Shown in pieces: positions 17,847-26,295 of a DNA stretch of 64,000 bases. Positions within the stretch are counted from its first letter, which is position 1; each line of letters begins with the position of its first letter. The translations under genes were made by a program, and so were the position numbers. The notes beneath the pieces were generated by a model, which was given only the letters and a program-made list of their open reading frames with translations, was not told the origin of the DNA and ran no database searches. This stretch comes from Chryseobacterium cucumeris. GTDB taxonomy: Bacteria; Bacteroidota; Bacteroidia; Flavobacteriales; Weeksellaceae. The stretch covers positions 124,001 to 188,000 of the forward strand of contig NZ_LUVZ01000023.1 in NCBI RefSeq assembly GCF_001593385.1. Reading direction: 5' to 3'.

Positions 17847-19157
17847 TTACCCTCTTATCCATTTCCAAAGCTCTTTTAATGTAGCTTTATTTCCGTACAT
17901 CAAAATACCTACACGGTAGATTTTTCCGGCTAGGAAAATCATAAAAATAGTAGTTACCAGCAATAATGTAATAGACAATGCAATCTGCCATGCAGGAACT
18001 CCAAAAGGAATTCTGGCAATCATTGCAACTGGTGAAGTAAACGGGATGATGGATAGCCAGAAACCTAAAGGACCTTCCGGATTATTCATCAATGTGAAAC
18101 TCCCATACATTCCTAATGTTAATGGTAAAATAGCAAATAAAGTAAATTGCTGTGTTTCTGTTTCGTTATCCACTGCTGAACCAATGGCTGCATAAATAGA
18201 ACTATAGAAGATATATCCTAAAAGGAAAAATACGATGAATACAAAGATGATTAACGGAAAATTCAGCTCCAGTAGACTATGTGAAATCTGAGTAGCAAGC
18301 TGCCCCATATCCAGTTTGCTTGTAATCTCTTCATTACCTCCCGGAATATTTTTCTGAAGAGGAGAAAAGCCTGTATTGAGTACCAGTGCACCAATAACAG
18401 ACATGGTAATCCAGATCAGAAACTGGGTCAGTGCAACCATGGTTACTCCCAGAATTTTACCCATCATCAGTTCAAAAGGTTTTACAGAAGAAATAATGAT
18501 CTCTACAACACGATTATTTTTCTCTTCAAGAACACTTCTCATTACTCTTACCCCATAAATAATAATGAACATAAAAGTAACATACATCAGTACCATACTT
18601 AATCCGGATTTCACCCCAAAAGCAAGATCAGAATCCTCTTTATTATTATCTGTAACGTTGATGGTCTTTAAGGTAAAATTTTTATCAAGATTATTTAATT
18701 GTATTTCCTGAATACCCAGTTGCTTTATTTTTTCTTTTCGAACAACATTGCTGATATCAGATACAATTTGTTGTTTGGTATCAAATCCTATTTTACTGTT
18801 GATAATCAGTCTGGTTTCCTTTTCAAGTTCATCAAAATTCTGGTTTTTCAGCTGTGGAAGAATCAGGATGCCATCGAGAGATTCATTCCCTTTTAGATTG
18901 TTAATCTTGGACTTTTCATCCGCTGCAGAAACAAAAACATAGCTTAATTTATCATTTGATTGAAGCTGATTGTTAAACAAGCCGCTCTTATCAACCACTT
19001 CTATGATACTATGTGACTCATTCGCCTTAAACATTAATCCTACAATTGCTCCGAAAGCAATAATCATAACAGGGGCAAGCAGCGTCAATATGATGAAAGA
19101 CTTTTTCTTAACCTGGGTAAGAAACTCTCTCTTGGTAATTAAAAAAATATTATTCAT
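17847..19157 (-). CDS. ABC transporter permease (NatB/ABC-2 type)
   Basis: The membrane subunit (436 residues) has one N-terminal helix (SFIILTLLAPVMIIAFGAIV) and a large extracytoplasmic domain of about 130 residues. Five or more helices follow in the C-terminal half. This layout is that of NatB-type ABC-2 exporters, which in Bacillus expel Na+, but the substrate is not predictable here. The gene starts four bases after the stop of its ATPase partner and ends at a shared terminator. Confidence 0.88.
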   Translation of the reverse strand: MNNIFLITKREFLTQVKKKSFIILTLLAPVMIIAFGAIVGLMFKANESHSIIEVVDKSGLFNNQLQSNDKLSYVFVSAADEKSKINNLKGNESLDGILILPQLKNQNFDELEKETRLIINSKIGFDTKQQIVSDISNVVRKEKIKQLGIQEIQLNNLDKNFTLKTINVTDNNKEDSDLAFGVKSGLSMVLMYVTFMFIIIYGVRVMRSVLEEKNNRVVEIIISSVKPFELMMGKILGVTMVALTQFLIWITMSVIGALVLNTGFSPLQKNIPGGNEEITSKLDMGQLATQISHSLLELNFPLIIFVFIVFFLLGYIFYSSIYAAIGSAVDNETETQQFTLFAILPLTLGMYGSFTLMNNPEGPLGFWLSIIPFTSPVAMIARIPFGVPAWQIALSITLLLVTTIFMIFLAGKIYRVGILMYGNKATLKELWKWIRG

Positions 19158-19161
19158 AAAA

Positions 19162-20073
19162 TTAAGAATGGTTACTTACAGCATTAATAAACACTTCATT
19201 CATACTTGGTATTCTTTCGTCAAACGATCTCACTTTACCTACCTGTACAAGATCCAGAAGAACATTATTCTGGCTCTCTTCGTTTTTTAGGTCAAAAGAA
19301 ACAAGATTATTTTCATTGGATAGGTTGAAGATCTCATATTTATTTCTGAAATTTTCAAAGTGATCATTGCTTACTTCAGAAAGCGTAATCCCAAAAATAT
19401 TTTTCTTAAATTTTTCTCTTACATCAAAAACTCTTCCGTCAATAATCTTCTTTGAATTGTTGATCAATGCAACATAATCACACATTTCCTCTACACTTTC
19501 CATTCTGTGGGTAGAAAGAATGATGGTCGTTCCGTTATTTTTGAGGTCAATGATCTGATCTTTAATTAAGTTGGCATTCACCGGATCAAAACCTGAAAAC
19601 GGCTCATCAAGAATTAAAAGATGAGGTCTGTGAAGAACGGTTACCACAAACTGTATTTTTTGTGCCATTCCCTTAGAAAGTTCAGAAAGTTTTTTCTTCC
19701 ACCATTGATCGATGTTCAGTTTTTCAAACCACTTTTTGGCTTCATTCAACGCATCACTTTTCTTCATTCCCTTCAGTTCCCCAAAATAGAGAATCTGGTC
19801 ACCCACAGTCATATTTTTGTACAGTCCTCTTTCTTCGGGCATATAGCCAATATCTTTAATATGACCTGGATTAAGTTTTTGGCCATTGATATGGATTTCT
19901 CCAGAATCTGCCTGAGTAATTTGGTTAATGATACGGATAAAAGAAGTTTTTCCGGCTCCGTTAGGACCTAAAAGGCCATAAATACTGCCTTTTGGAACAT
20001 GGATGCTGAAATCATCCAGGGCGACCTTTTTTCCTGCATTATAGGTCTTTTTAATATGTTCAGCTTTTAGCAT
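19162..20073 (-). CDS. ABC transporter ATP-binding protein (NatA type)
   Basis: The 303-residue nucleotide-binding subunit contains Walker A GPNGAGKTS, the signature LSKGMAQK, Walker B LLILDEPFSGFDP and the H-loop STHRM. The C-terminal 80 residues form the extra domain common in NatA-like ATPases. The signature is LSKGM rather than LSGGQ, which is frequent in this group. With the downstream permease it forms a two-gene exporter operon. Confidence 0.92.
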   Translation of the reverse strand: MLKAEHIKKTYNAGKKVALDDFSIHVPKGSIYGLLGPNGAGKTSFIRIINQITQADSGEIHINGQKLNPGHIKDIGYMPEERGLYKNMTVGDQILYFGELKGMKKSDALNEAKKWFEKLNIDQWWKKKLSELSKGMAQKIQFVVTVLHRPHLLILDEPFSGFDPVNANLIKDQIIDLKNNGTTIILSTHRMESVEEMCDYVALINNSKKIIDGRVFDVREKFKKNIFGITLSEVSNDHFENFRNKYEIFNLSNENNLVSFDLKNEESQNNVLLDLVQVGKVRSFDERIPSMNEVFINAVSNHS

Positions 20074-20150
20074 TAAGTTGTTCTTTTTACTATTAGTATG
20101 AAAAAGTCCCGAAAGTTACGGAAATATTAAAACAGAATTAATGTAAAAAG

Positions 20151-20178
20151 AAAAAATCCTGATGATTATCAGGATTTT
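20151..20178 (-). terminator. Terminator of the minimal T9SS protein gene
   Basis: An 11-bp stem (AAAATCCTGAT 20153-20163 with 20168-20178) has a four-base loop and, on the minus strand, a T run. Confidence 0.85.
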
Positions 20179-20181
20179 AAT

Positions 20182-20532
20182 TTATTGTTTCACGATTTGA
20201 GTAACTTTCTGTGTGTTGTCACTTAAAATATACCGGATCATATATTTTCCGGGCTTTAATTTTTCAATATTAATCTCTCCGGAATTCATATTTACGGTAT
20301 AACTAGCAACCTGCATACCCAAAATAGAATAAAAAGTCACACTTTTGATTCTTAAAGAAGAATCTTTTGCCTTAATGATAAGGAAATCCTTTGCAGGATT
20401 TGGATAGGCAAGCAATACACCATCATCTGCTTTTTGAGTGATGGAACCCGGCTCTCTAAGCTGAGCTTTAAAATTGTTGGAAAATCCAACAAAAGTGCCT
20501 ACAAATAGAAATAAAAGTAAAAGTTTTTTCAT
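20182..20532 (-). CDS. Small secreted protein consisting mainly of a T9SS type A sorting domain
   Basis: The product is 116 residues. It has a signal peptide (MKKLLLLFLFVGTFVGFSNNFKA), then only about 15 residues, then a complete T9SS C-terminal sorting domain. The domain begins LAYPNPAKDFLII and continues with FYSILGMQV, IEKLKPGKYMIRY and the final TQIVKQ. There is no recognisable passenger. It may be a mini-cargo, or a remnant of a larger one. I start at ATG 20532 because the longer frame reads through the TACATTTG box at 20562-20569. Confidence 0.88.
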   Translation of the reverse strand: MKKLLLLFLFVGTFVGFSNNFKAQLREPGSITQKADDGVLLAYPNPAKDFLIIKAKDSSLRIKSVTFYSILGMQVASYTVNMNSGEINIEKLKPGKYMIRYILSDNTQKVTQIVKQ

Positions 20533-20561
20533 CAAATTTATAATTTCTCGAATATATATAA

Positions 20562-20569
20562 CAAATGTA
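20562..20569 (-). promoter_or_regulatory. -7 box (TACATTTG) of the minimal T9SS protein gene
   Basis: It lies 29 bases upstream of ATG 20532 on the minus strand and sets the start. It is back to back with the hemB box in the same 118-bp gap. Confidence 0.66.
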
Positions 20570-20614
20570 ATACATTCTGCAATTTCGTACAATAGTTTTT
20601 TGCAGAACTTATAT

Positions 20615-20622
20615 TAAATTTG
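20615..20622 (+). promoter_or_regulatory. -7 box (TAAATTTG) of hemB
   Basis: TAAATTTG lies 28 bases before ATG 20651. A TTTG at 20599-20602 is too close (12 bases) to be a normal -33 box. Confidence 0.66.
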
Positions 20623-20650
20623 TAGAAACTTATTCAAAAAGTATTCCAAA

Positions 20651-21640
20651 ATGATACATTCAAGAAATAGAAGACTTAGAGTTAATGAATCTATCAGAAG
20701 TCTGGTAAGAGAAAATGTGCTTACAACTGATGATTTTGTAATGCCGATCTTCGTAATGGAGGGCGAAAACAAGCAGGAGGCAATCCCGTCTATGCCGGGA
20801 ATTTTCAGGCGCAGTATAGATTTAACGGTGAAGGAATGTAAGGAATTATTTTCTTTGGGGGTAAAAGCTGTCAATTTGTATATGAAAGTGTCAGAACATC
20901 TGAAAGACAATACAGGAAAAGAAGCCTGGAACAAAGACGGATTGATGCAGAATACGATCAAAGCCATTAAAGATGCCGTTCCTGGAATGATTGTAATGCC
21001 GGATGTAGCCTTAGATCCTTATTCAATCTATGGACACGACGGGATCATTGAAAATGGAAAAGTTGTAAATGACGCTACCAATGATGCACTCGCAAGAATG
21101 TCAGTATCTCACGCAGAAGCAGGAGCCGATCTTGTGGCGCCAAGTGATATGATGGATGGCAGAGTAATGGTCATTCGTGAAGCTTTGGAAGAAAGCGGAT
21201 TTACAGATGTAGGAATTGTAAGCTATGCTGCGAAATATGCAAGTTCTTTCTATGGCCCTTTCAGAAGTGCTTTAGACAGTGCTCCGAAAGATGATATGGA
21301 AATTCCGAAAGATAAAAAAACATATCAGATGGATTTCCACAACTCACGCGAAGCCTTGAATGAAGTATTTAAAGATATAGATGAAGGAGCAGATGTAATT
21401 ATGATTAAACCGGGACTTCCTTACCTGGATATCGTTTCCAAAGTACGTGAAGCCATTGATCTTCCGATTGCAGTATACAATGTAAGTGGAGAATATGCCA
21501 TGGTAAAAGCAGCTGCTCAAAACGGCTGGCTGGATAACGACAAAACGATCATTGAAAGTTTGACTTGTTTTAAAAGAGCAGGAGCAGATATGATCTTTAC
21601 TTATTTTGCAAAAGAAGCAGCTATTCTTTTAAATAAATAA
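20651..21640 (+). CDS. hemB: Delta-aminolevulinic acid dehydratase (porphobilinogen synthase)
   Basis: HemB condenses two 5-aminolevulinate molecules into porphobilinogen in haem synthesis. The 329 residues carry both active-site lysine blocks, YAAKYASSFYGPFRSA and IMIKPGLPYLD. The segment that holds three zinc cysteines in the E. coli enzyme reads IYGHDGIIENGKVVNDAT here, with no Cys. This points to the Asp-type, zinc-independent (Mg-using) subclass. The gene is alone and ends at a bidirectional terminator. Confidence 0.97.
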   Translation: MIHSRNRRLRVNESIRSLVRENVLTTDDFVMPIFVMEGENKQEAIPSMPGIFRRSIDLTVKECKELFSLGVKAVNLYMKVSEHLKDNTGKEAWNKDGLMQNTIKAIKDAVPGMIVMPDVALDPYSIYGHDGIIENGKVVNDATNDALARMSVSHAEAGADLVAPSDMMDGRVMVIREALEESGFTDVGIVSYAAKYASSFYGPFRSALDSAPKDDMEIPKDKKTYQMDFHNSREALNEVFKDIDEGADVIMIKPGLPYLDIVSKVREAIDLPIAVYNVSGEYAMVKAAAQNGWLDNDKTIIESLTCFKRAGADMIFTYFAKEAAILLNK

Positions 21641-21660
21641 TGATTAAATTCATTCAGATA

Positions 21661-21693
21661 AAAAAGAGACTACTCAATCGGTAGTCTCTTTTT
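21661..21693. terminator. Bidirectional terminator between hemB and the TM2 gene
   Basis: AAAAAGAGACTAC pairs with GTAGTCTCTTTTT around a seven-base loop. A and T runs lie on both sides. Confidence 0.9.
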
Positions 21694-21717
21694 ATTTCTA
21701 ACGAAGTAATAATAATT

Positions 21718-22011
21718 TTACAACCATACTTTTTTCCCATACACATACGTATCATCGAATTGTTTATCGCTCATAAAAAGATATAAAATACCTTCGATAA
21801 AAGGAATAACAGAGGCAGCACCAAAAGTAACGACATTCAGAACCAACTGAATAATTCCCTCCTTTGTATATCCAAGATAAAATTTATTTAAAGCCAGCCA
21901 TCCCACAAGAATTCCCAATATAGCTGCAGGGATTTTCTTTTCTGAACGGTAGGGAACATTGCTTTGCTGGTTTTGTACATTTTCTGTTTTTGTATAACCG
22001 TAATTTTCCAT
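21718..22011 (-). CDS. TM2 domain-containing membrane protein
   Basis: This is a 97-residue integral membrane protein with a soluble N-terminal third. The TM2 domain has two helices joined by a short turn (AILGILVGWLALNKFYLG, then VVTFGAASVIPFIEGILYL). The LNKFYLGY and IEGILYL signatures are those of the TM2 family, whose molecular function is unknown. The final residues DTYVYGKKVWL are hydrophilic. It is monocistronic and converges on hemB. Confidence 0.88.
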   Translation of the reverse strand: MENYGYTKTENVQNQQSNVPYRSEKKIPAAILGILVGWLALNKFYLGYTKEGIIQLVLNVVTFGAASVIPFIEGILYLFMSDKQFDDTYVYGKKVWL

Positions 22012-22151
22012 TTCTTACTATTTATAATTGATTGATGTTTTACGATAAGTAGATTAAAGTAGTGAAAAGTTACAATGGGTTGTAAATGAACAAGTTTGCA
22101 TTTAACGTAAACAAGTTGATATTAACCTATAAGTGAAGTTTATATTTTTGA

Positions 22152-22159
22152 TATATTTG
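22152..22159 (+). promoter_or_regulatory. -7 box (TATATTTG) of lptB, leaderless arrangement
   Basis: TATATTTG ends four bases before the ATG at 22164, so the mRNA probably begins at the start codon. I see no TTTG -33 box at the right spacing. Confidence 0.68.
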
Positions 22160-22163
22160 CCCT

Positions 22164-23225
22164 ATGATTTTACGAGGAGAAAACTTAATCAAGGAATACG
22201 GTCCTAAAAAAGTTGTAAAAGGCGTTTCTGTACAGGTTCAACAGGGAGAAATTGTTGGTTTGCTGGGTCCGAATGGAGCAGGGAAAACCACATCGTTTTA
22301 TATGATTGTAGGGTTGGTTAAGCCCACTTCAGGAAAAATTTTTCTGGATAAGCAGGAGATTACCACCGATGCTATGTACCGAAGAGCCCAGAAGGGAATC
22401 GGGTATCTTGCTCAGGAAGCCTCGGTTTTTAGAAAACTATCTGTAGAGGAAAATATCATGGGCGTATTACAACTGACGAAGCTTTCAAAACGTGAACAGC
22501 AGATCAAATGTGATGAACTGATTGAAGAGTTTTCTTTACAGCACGTTCGTAAAAACAGAGGAGACCTTCTTTCCGGGGGAGAAAGACGTAGAACCGAGAT
22601 TGCACGCTGTCTTGCTACAAGCCCGAACTTCATTCTTCTGGATGAGCCTTTCGCAGGGGTAGACCCGATTGCCGTAGAAGATATTCAGAAAATCGTAAGA
22701 AGTCTTGTGGATAAAAATATCGGAATTCTGATTACCGACCACAACGTGCAGCAAACCCTGGCGATTACAAACAAAACCTATATTATGTTTGAAGGAAAGA
22801 TCCTGAAAGAAGGACTTCCGGAAGATCTTGCCAATGATCCGCAGGTAAGAGAAGCCTATCTGGGTGAAAACTTCGTTTATCAGAGTATTTTAGATAAACC
22901 TAAAAAGAAGAAATATGCTTACAATATCTGGGCAGGTAACTTTGATTCCAAAGCACAGCTGCAGGGATTTGTCAATGAAAATTTCAGTCAGTTTGATGAT
23001 CTTAGATTGTTACATGGCTTTGAAGAAGTCAGCTTTGCTACCTTAGCAAATTCTGAAATTGAACATATTTTTAATGATGTAGTGGATAAAAATGCCAACA
23101 ACTCATTTGTTTTGCAGAAAAAGGAAATCAATTCCCAATATTCTCTGGAACAGGCAGAAGCAGAGTCTAAAGAAGCCAGCAGAAAAGAGCTGCACTACCT
23201 TACAACTTATGTATTTGAAGGATAA
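22164..23225 (+). CDS. lptB: LPS export ABC transporter ATP-binding protein LptB, with C-terminal extension
   Basis: LptB powers extraction of LPS from the inner membrane by LptFG. Walker A (GLLGPNGAGKTTS, residues 31-43), the signature LSGGERRR and Walker B FILLDEPFAGVDP are complete. GIGYLAQEASVFRKL is characteristic of LptB. The protein has 353 residues, while typical LptB has about 240. About 110 extra residues at the C terminus (after YLGENFVY) contain no motif I know and end in LTTYVFEG. Start ATG 22164 is fixed by the -7 box four bases upstream. Confidence 0.93.
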   Translation: MILRGENLIKEYGPKKVVKGVSVQVQQGEIVGLLGPNGAGKTTSFYMIVGLVKPTSGKIFLDKQEITTDAMYRRAQKGIGYLAQEASVFRKLSVEENIMGVLQLTKLSKREQQIKCDELIEEFSLQHVRKNRGDLLSGGERRRTEIARCLATSPNFILLDEPFAGVDPIAVEDIQKIVRSLVDKNIGILITDHNVQQTLAITNKTYIMFEGKILKEGLPEDLANDPQVREAYLGENFVYQSILDKPKKKKYAYNIWAGNFDSKAQLQGFVNENFSQFDDLRLLHGFEEVSFATLANSEIEHIFNDVVDKNANNSFVLQKKEINSQYSLEQAEAESKEASRKELHYLTTYVFEG

Positions 23226-23257
23226 AATATAAGCATTCACTTGCTGAACATGATAAT

Positions 23258-23296
23258 AAAACGTACCTTTTTCTTTTGAAAGCGGTACGTTTTTCA
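23258..23296 (+). terminator. Terminator of lptB
   Basis: AAAACGTACC pairs with GGTACGTTTT (23284-23293) around a 16-base loop, followed by T's. The next gene's frame formally opens inside this hairpin (TTG 23276), so that start is rejected. Confidence 0.75.
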
Positions 23297-23311
23297 TTTA
23301 AAATGATTTCT

Positions 23312-25120
23312 ATGGCTAAACCTTTTAACAGAACCGTTACCTTATTCGGAATCTATAAACAACTTGTTCCATTCATCAGACCTTATCGTCCCATGATTTA
23401 CGGAACACTGTTTCTTACTTTTCTGGGAGCTCTTGCAGCACAGGTGAACCCGATTGTTTTGAAATATACCGTAGATGAGGTGACTAAACTTACACATCTT
23501 CCACATCCGATGTCGGAGGGGATTCATATTCTCATTATTATTTCCATTATTTTACTGGGAAAAGAACTGTTAAACATCTTTATCAACTTCGGCCAGAAAT
23601 TTTATGGCGAAAAAATCAGGATTAATGTGAGCTCCGTGCTGGCACAATCAGCCATTGATAAGATTTTAACCTACAGAGTCGCTTATTTTAATGATGAAAA
23701 CCATGAATCCGGAAAATTACAGATCAGAATAGACCGCGGAATAGAAAGTCTTACCAGATTGGTTCAGAACTTTTTTATTGATATCCTTCCTCTTTTTTCC
23801 AATGCCATTATTGCCCTGATCATTATGTATATGCAGAATGTGTATGTGGGACTGGTTTCTACGATTATTGTTCCGATCTATTTCTACATCAGCTCCCTGC
23901 AGGCCAAAAAACTGGGCGGAGTGAGACGCCAGCTTAGGAATCAGAGAGAAAAAAAGACCTCCGGACTTTTGAACCTAATCAATTCTATTATGGTTATTAA
24001 AAGCTTTGTCCGTGAAAAATTTGAAGGGAAAAAACAATATGACCTTCAGATGGAGCTGATGGAAAGCCAGATGATCACAAGGAGAACCAATTTTATTTAT
24101 GATGGTTTAAAAACGTTCATTGAACAATTTGGAGTTGTTTTGATTATCCTTTTAACCGTTTATCTGGTGCTTGACCAGCAAATGACCATTGGAGCAATTA
24201 TGCTTCATATTATGCTTTTCAACAATGTTTCGGCACCGATCCGGCAGCTTCACAGGATTTATGATGATATGAACGATGCCATGATCTATGCTGAAGGGTA
24301 TTTCGATATTTTAAATGCAGATCATGAAACAGAATCCAACGGAAGCTTTGTAGAAAAAGAAATCAAAGGAACTTTTGAATTGAAAAATGTTGATTTCACC
24401 TATCCCAATGGTACGAAAGCTTTACATAATGTTTCCATGAAAATTGAAAACGGAAAGACGACAGCTTTGGTAGGGTTGAGCGGTGCAGGAAAATCAACGG
24501 TGATCAATCTTTTGTGTAAATTCTATCTTCCTGATTCCGGGGAGATTCTTTTGGATGGAGTCAACCTTAATGAATATGAAAATACTTTCCTGAGAAGTGA
24601 TCTGGGGCTTGTACTTCAGAAAAATCATATCTTTCAGGGAAGCATAGAAGATAATATCCGTTACGGCGATATGAATGCCGGTTTTGAAAAAATTCAGGAG
24701 GCTGCAAAAAAAGCTTATCTGCACGATCAGATCATGGATCTTCCTGAAAAATACCAGCATGATGCCACCCAGCTTTCAGGAGGACAGCAGCAGAGAATTG
24801 CCATTGCAAGACTGTTCCTTAAAAATCCACCGATTATTTTTCTGGATGAACCAACAGCTAGTCTGGATGCCATTGCTACAGAACAGATCAAAAATTCTCT
24901 GGATGCTATTAAAGAAGGAAGAACGGTGATCATTATTTCCCATTCTCTTTCACAGATTCTGGATTCCGATACCATTTATGTGATGAAAAAAGGCAGAGTG
25001 GTTGAAAATGGAACTCATGATGAATTGTACAATAAAGAAGGAACATACCGTGAGATTTTTGATGCCTCTGCCCGCAGTCTTAATCTCGATAAACTGGTGA
25101 ATACTTTTAAAGAAAATTAA
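23312..25120 (+). CDS. ABC transporter, fused permease and ATPase (MsbA/multidrug type)
   Basis: This half-size exporter of 602 residues has six predicted helices in residues 25-320 (for example MIYGTLFLTFLGALAAQV). A nucleotide-binding domain follows with Walker A GLSGAGKST (about 388), signature LSGGQQQRIAIARL (about 487) and Walker B IIFLDEPTASLDA. Such proteins act as homodimers and export lipids, drugs or peptides. Substrate unknown. MsbA is possible given its position next to lptB, but lipid A export is not shown. Start ATG 23312 (MAKPFNRT) or 23303. Confidence 0.9.
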   Translation: MAKPFNRTVTLFGIYKQLVPFIRPYRPMIYGTLFLTFLGALAAQVNPIVLKYTVDEVTKLTHLPHPMSEGIHILIIISIILLGKELLNIFINFGQKFYGEKIRINVSSVLAQSAIDKILTYRVAYFNDENHESGKLQIRIDRGIESLTRLVQNFFIDILPLFSNAIIALIIMYMQNVYVGLVSTIIVPIYFYISSLQAKKLGGVRRQLRNQREKKTSGLLNLINSIMVIKSFVREKFEGKKQYDLQMELMESQMITRRTNFIYDGLKTFIEQFGVVLIILLTVYLVLDQQMTIGAIMLHIMLFNNVSAPIRQLHRIYDDMNDAMIYAEGYFDILNADHETESNGSFVEKEIKGTFELKNVDFTYPNGTKALHNVSMKIENGKTTALVGLSGAGKSTVINLLCKFYLPDSGEILLDGVNLNEYENTFLRSDLGLVLQKNHIFQGSIEDNIRYGDMNAGFEKIQEAAKKAYLHDQIMDLPEKYQHDATQLSGGQQQRIAIARLFLKNPPIIFLDEPTASLDAIATEQIKNSLDAIKEGRTVIIISHSLSQILDSDTIYVMKKGRVVENGTHDELYNKEGTYREIFDASARSLNLDKLVNTFKEN

Positions 25121-25167
25121 AGTCAAAAAGTCATCTCATTTATAAGTAATACCTCAAAAAAGAATTT

Positions 25168-25175
25168 TAGCTTTG
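25168..25175 (+). promoter_or_regulatory. -7 box (TAGCTTTG) of the WYL regulator gene
   Basis: TAGCTTTG ends seven bases before ATG 25183. This predicts a leader of only a few bases. Confidence 0.66.
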
Positions 25176-25182
25176 TTCCATC

Positions 25183-26136
25183 ATGAACGATCACTATCTT
25201 AAAAAACTCGATAGGGTAACAGCTATCCTTACCCAGTTGCAGTCGAAACCTGTTGTACGCGCTCAGGATCTGGCTGAAAAGTTTGATGTAAGTATCAGAA
25301 CTATTTACCGTGATGTAAAAACCCTGGAAAATGCCGGTATTCCTATTGTGGGAGAAGCTGGAAACGGCTATTCTTTAATGGAAGGCTATAAGCTTCCTCC
25401 GATCATGTTTACCAAAGAAGAAGTGTTAAGTTTCATTACCGCTGAAAAGCTGATGCAGAAATTTTCCCATCAAAGTCTGGGGAATCATTATCAGGCTGCG
25501 ATGGAAAAAGTACGTTCTGTACTGAAATATTCTGATAAAAATCTGATTAAGAATATTGAAAAGCAAATAGATGTTTTCAGTTTTCATACAGATTCCGGAG
25601 ATTCACTGAAAAACGTAATTCCTATTATCCTGGAAAGTATTGCGGAGAAAACCCAGCTCAATATCAGATATAAGACGGTAGATGGAAGAGTGAATAACAG
25701 AACGATTGAAACAGTCGGGATGTTTTTTGAATTTAATATCTGGTACATCATGGCATACTGTACCCTGAGGAAAGATTTCAGACAGTTTCGTATCGACAGA
25801 ATTCTGGAAATCTCAAAAACACAGAATCCTTTCCTGCAGGAATACGGACAGGTAAATGATTACCGTAAAAAGTCAAATGGAAATAAAGTTAAAGCCAAAC
25901 TTCTGGTTGACAAAAAGATCATGAATCATTTGGTAAATTCTAAAAAATACTATGGATTGATAGAAGAAGTAGAAACCGAACGGGGGATGGAACTCACTTT
26001 TGAAACAGAATGGATCAGTGATGGATTTCCCCGCTGGTTGATCACTTTTGCAGATTATGCTACAGTTCTGGAGCCGGAAAGTCTTCGCATCCGTTTGAAT
26101 GAACTGCTTGTAAAAATGGTTGAAAGACATCAATAA
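25183..26136 (+). CDS. YafY-family transcriptional regulator (HTH + WYL)
   Basis: This is a 317-residue cytoplasmic regulator. Residues 10-65 are a DeoR-like winged helix-turn-helix (VRAQDLAEKFDVSIRTIYRDV). Residues around 140-230 form a WYL domain (IETVGMFFEFNIWYIMAYC, then DFRQFRIDRI), thought to bind a ligand or nucleic acid. A C-terminal WCX-type region follows. It converges on a DinB-family gene, a neighbour often seen beside YafY-type regulators, but the regulated genes cannot be read from sequence. The promoter is nearly leaderless. Confidence 0.9.
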   Translation: MNDHYLKKLDRVTAILTQLQSKPVVRAQDLAEKFDVSIRTIYRDVKTLENAGIPIVGEAGNGYSLMEGYKLPPIMFTKEEVLSFITAEKLMQKFSHQSLGNHYQAAMEKVRSVLKYSDKNLIKNIEKQIDVFSFHTDSGDSLKNVIPIILESIAEKTQLNIRYKTVDGRVNNRTIETVGMFFEFNIWYIMAYCTLRKDFRQFRIDRILEISKTQNPFLQEYGQVNDYRKKSNGNKVKAKLLVDKKIMNHLVNSKKYYGLIEEVETERGMELTFETEWISDGFPRWLITFADYATVLEPESLRIRLNELLVKMVERHQ

Positions 26137-26138
26137 TA

Positions 26139-26164
26139 AAACCCCAACAAGACTGTTGAGGTTT
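26139..26164 (+). terminator. Hairpin after the WYL regulator
   Basis: AAACCCCAACA pairs with TGTTGAGGTTT (one mismatch) around a four-base loop. The T tail is short, so it may be a weak terminator. Confidence 0.6.
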
Positions 26165-26295
26165 AAAGACTTAATTGAGGCAATAAATGAAATGGTTTAA
26201 GGAAAAGGCAGAATTGCAAAAAAGTCAATTTGTTGTGTCGCAAAAAAAGATATAAGTTTTGGTTACCCTTTCTGCAATTTTACCTTCTCAGTGCA

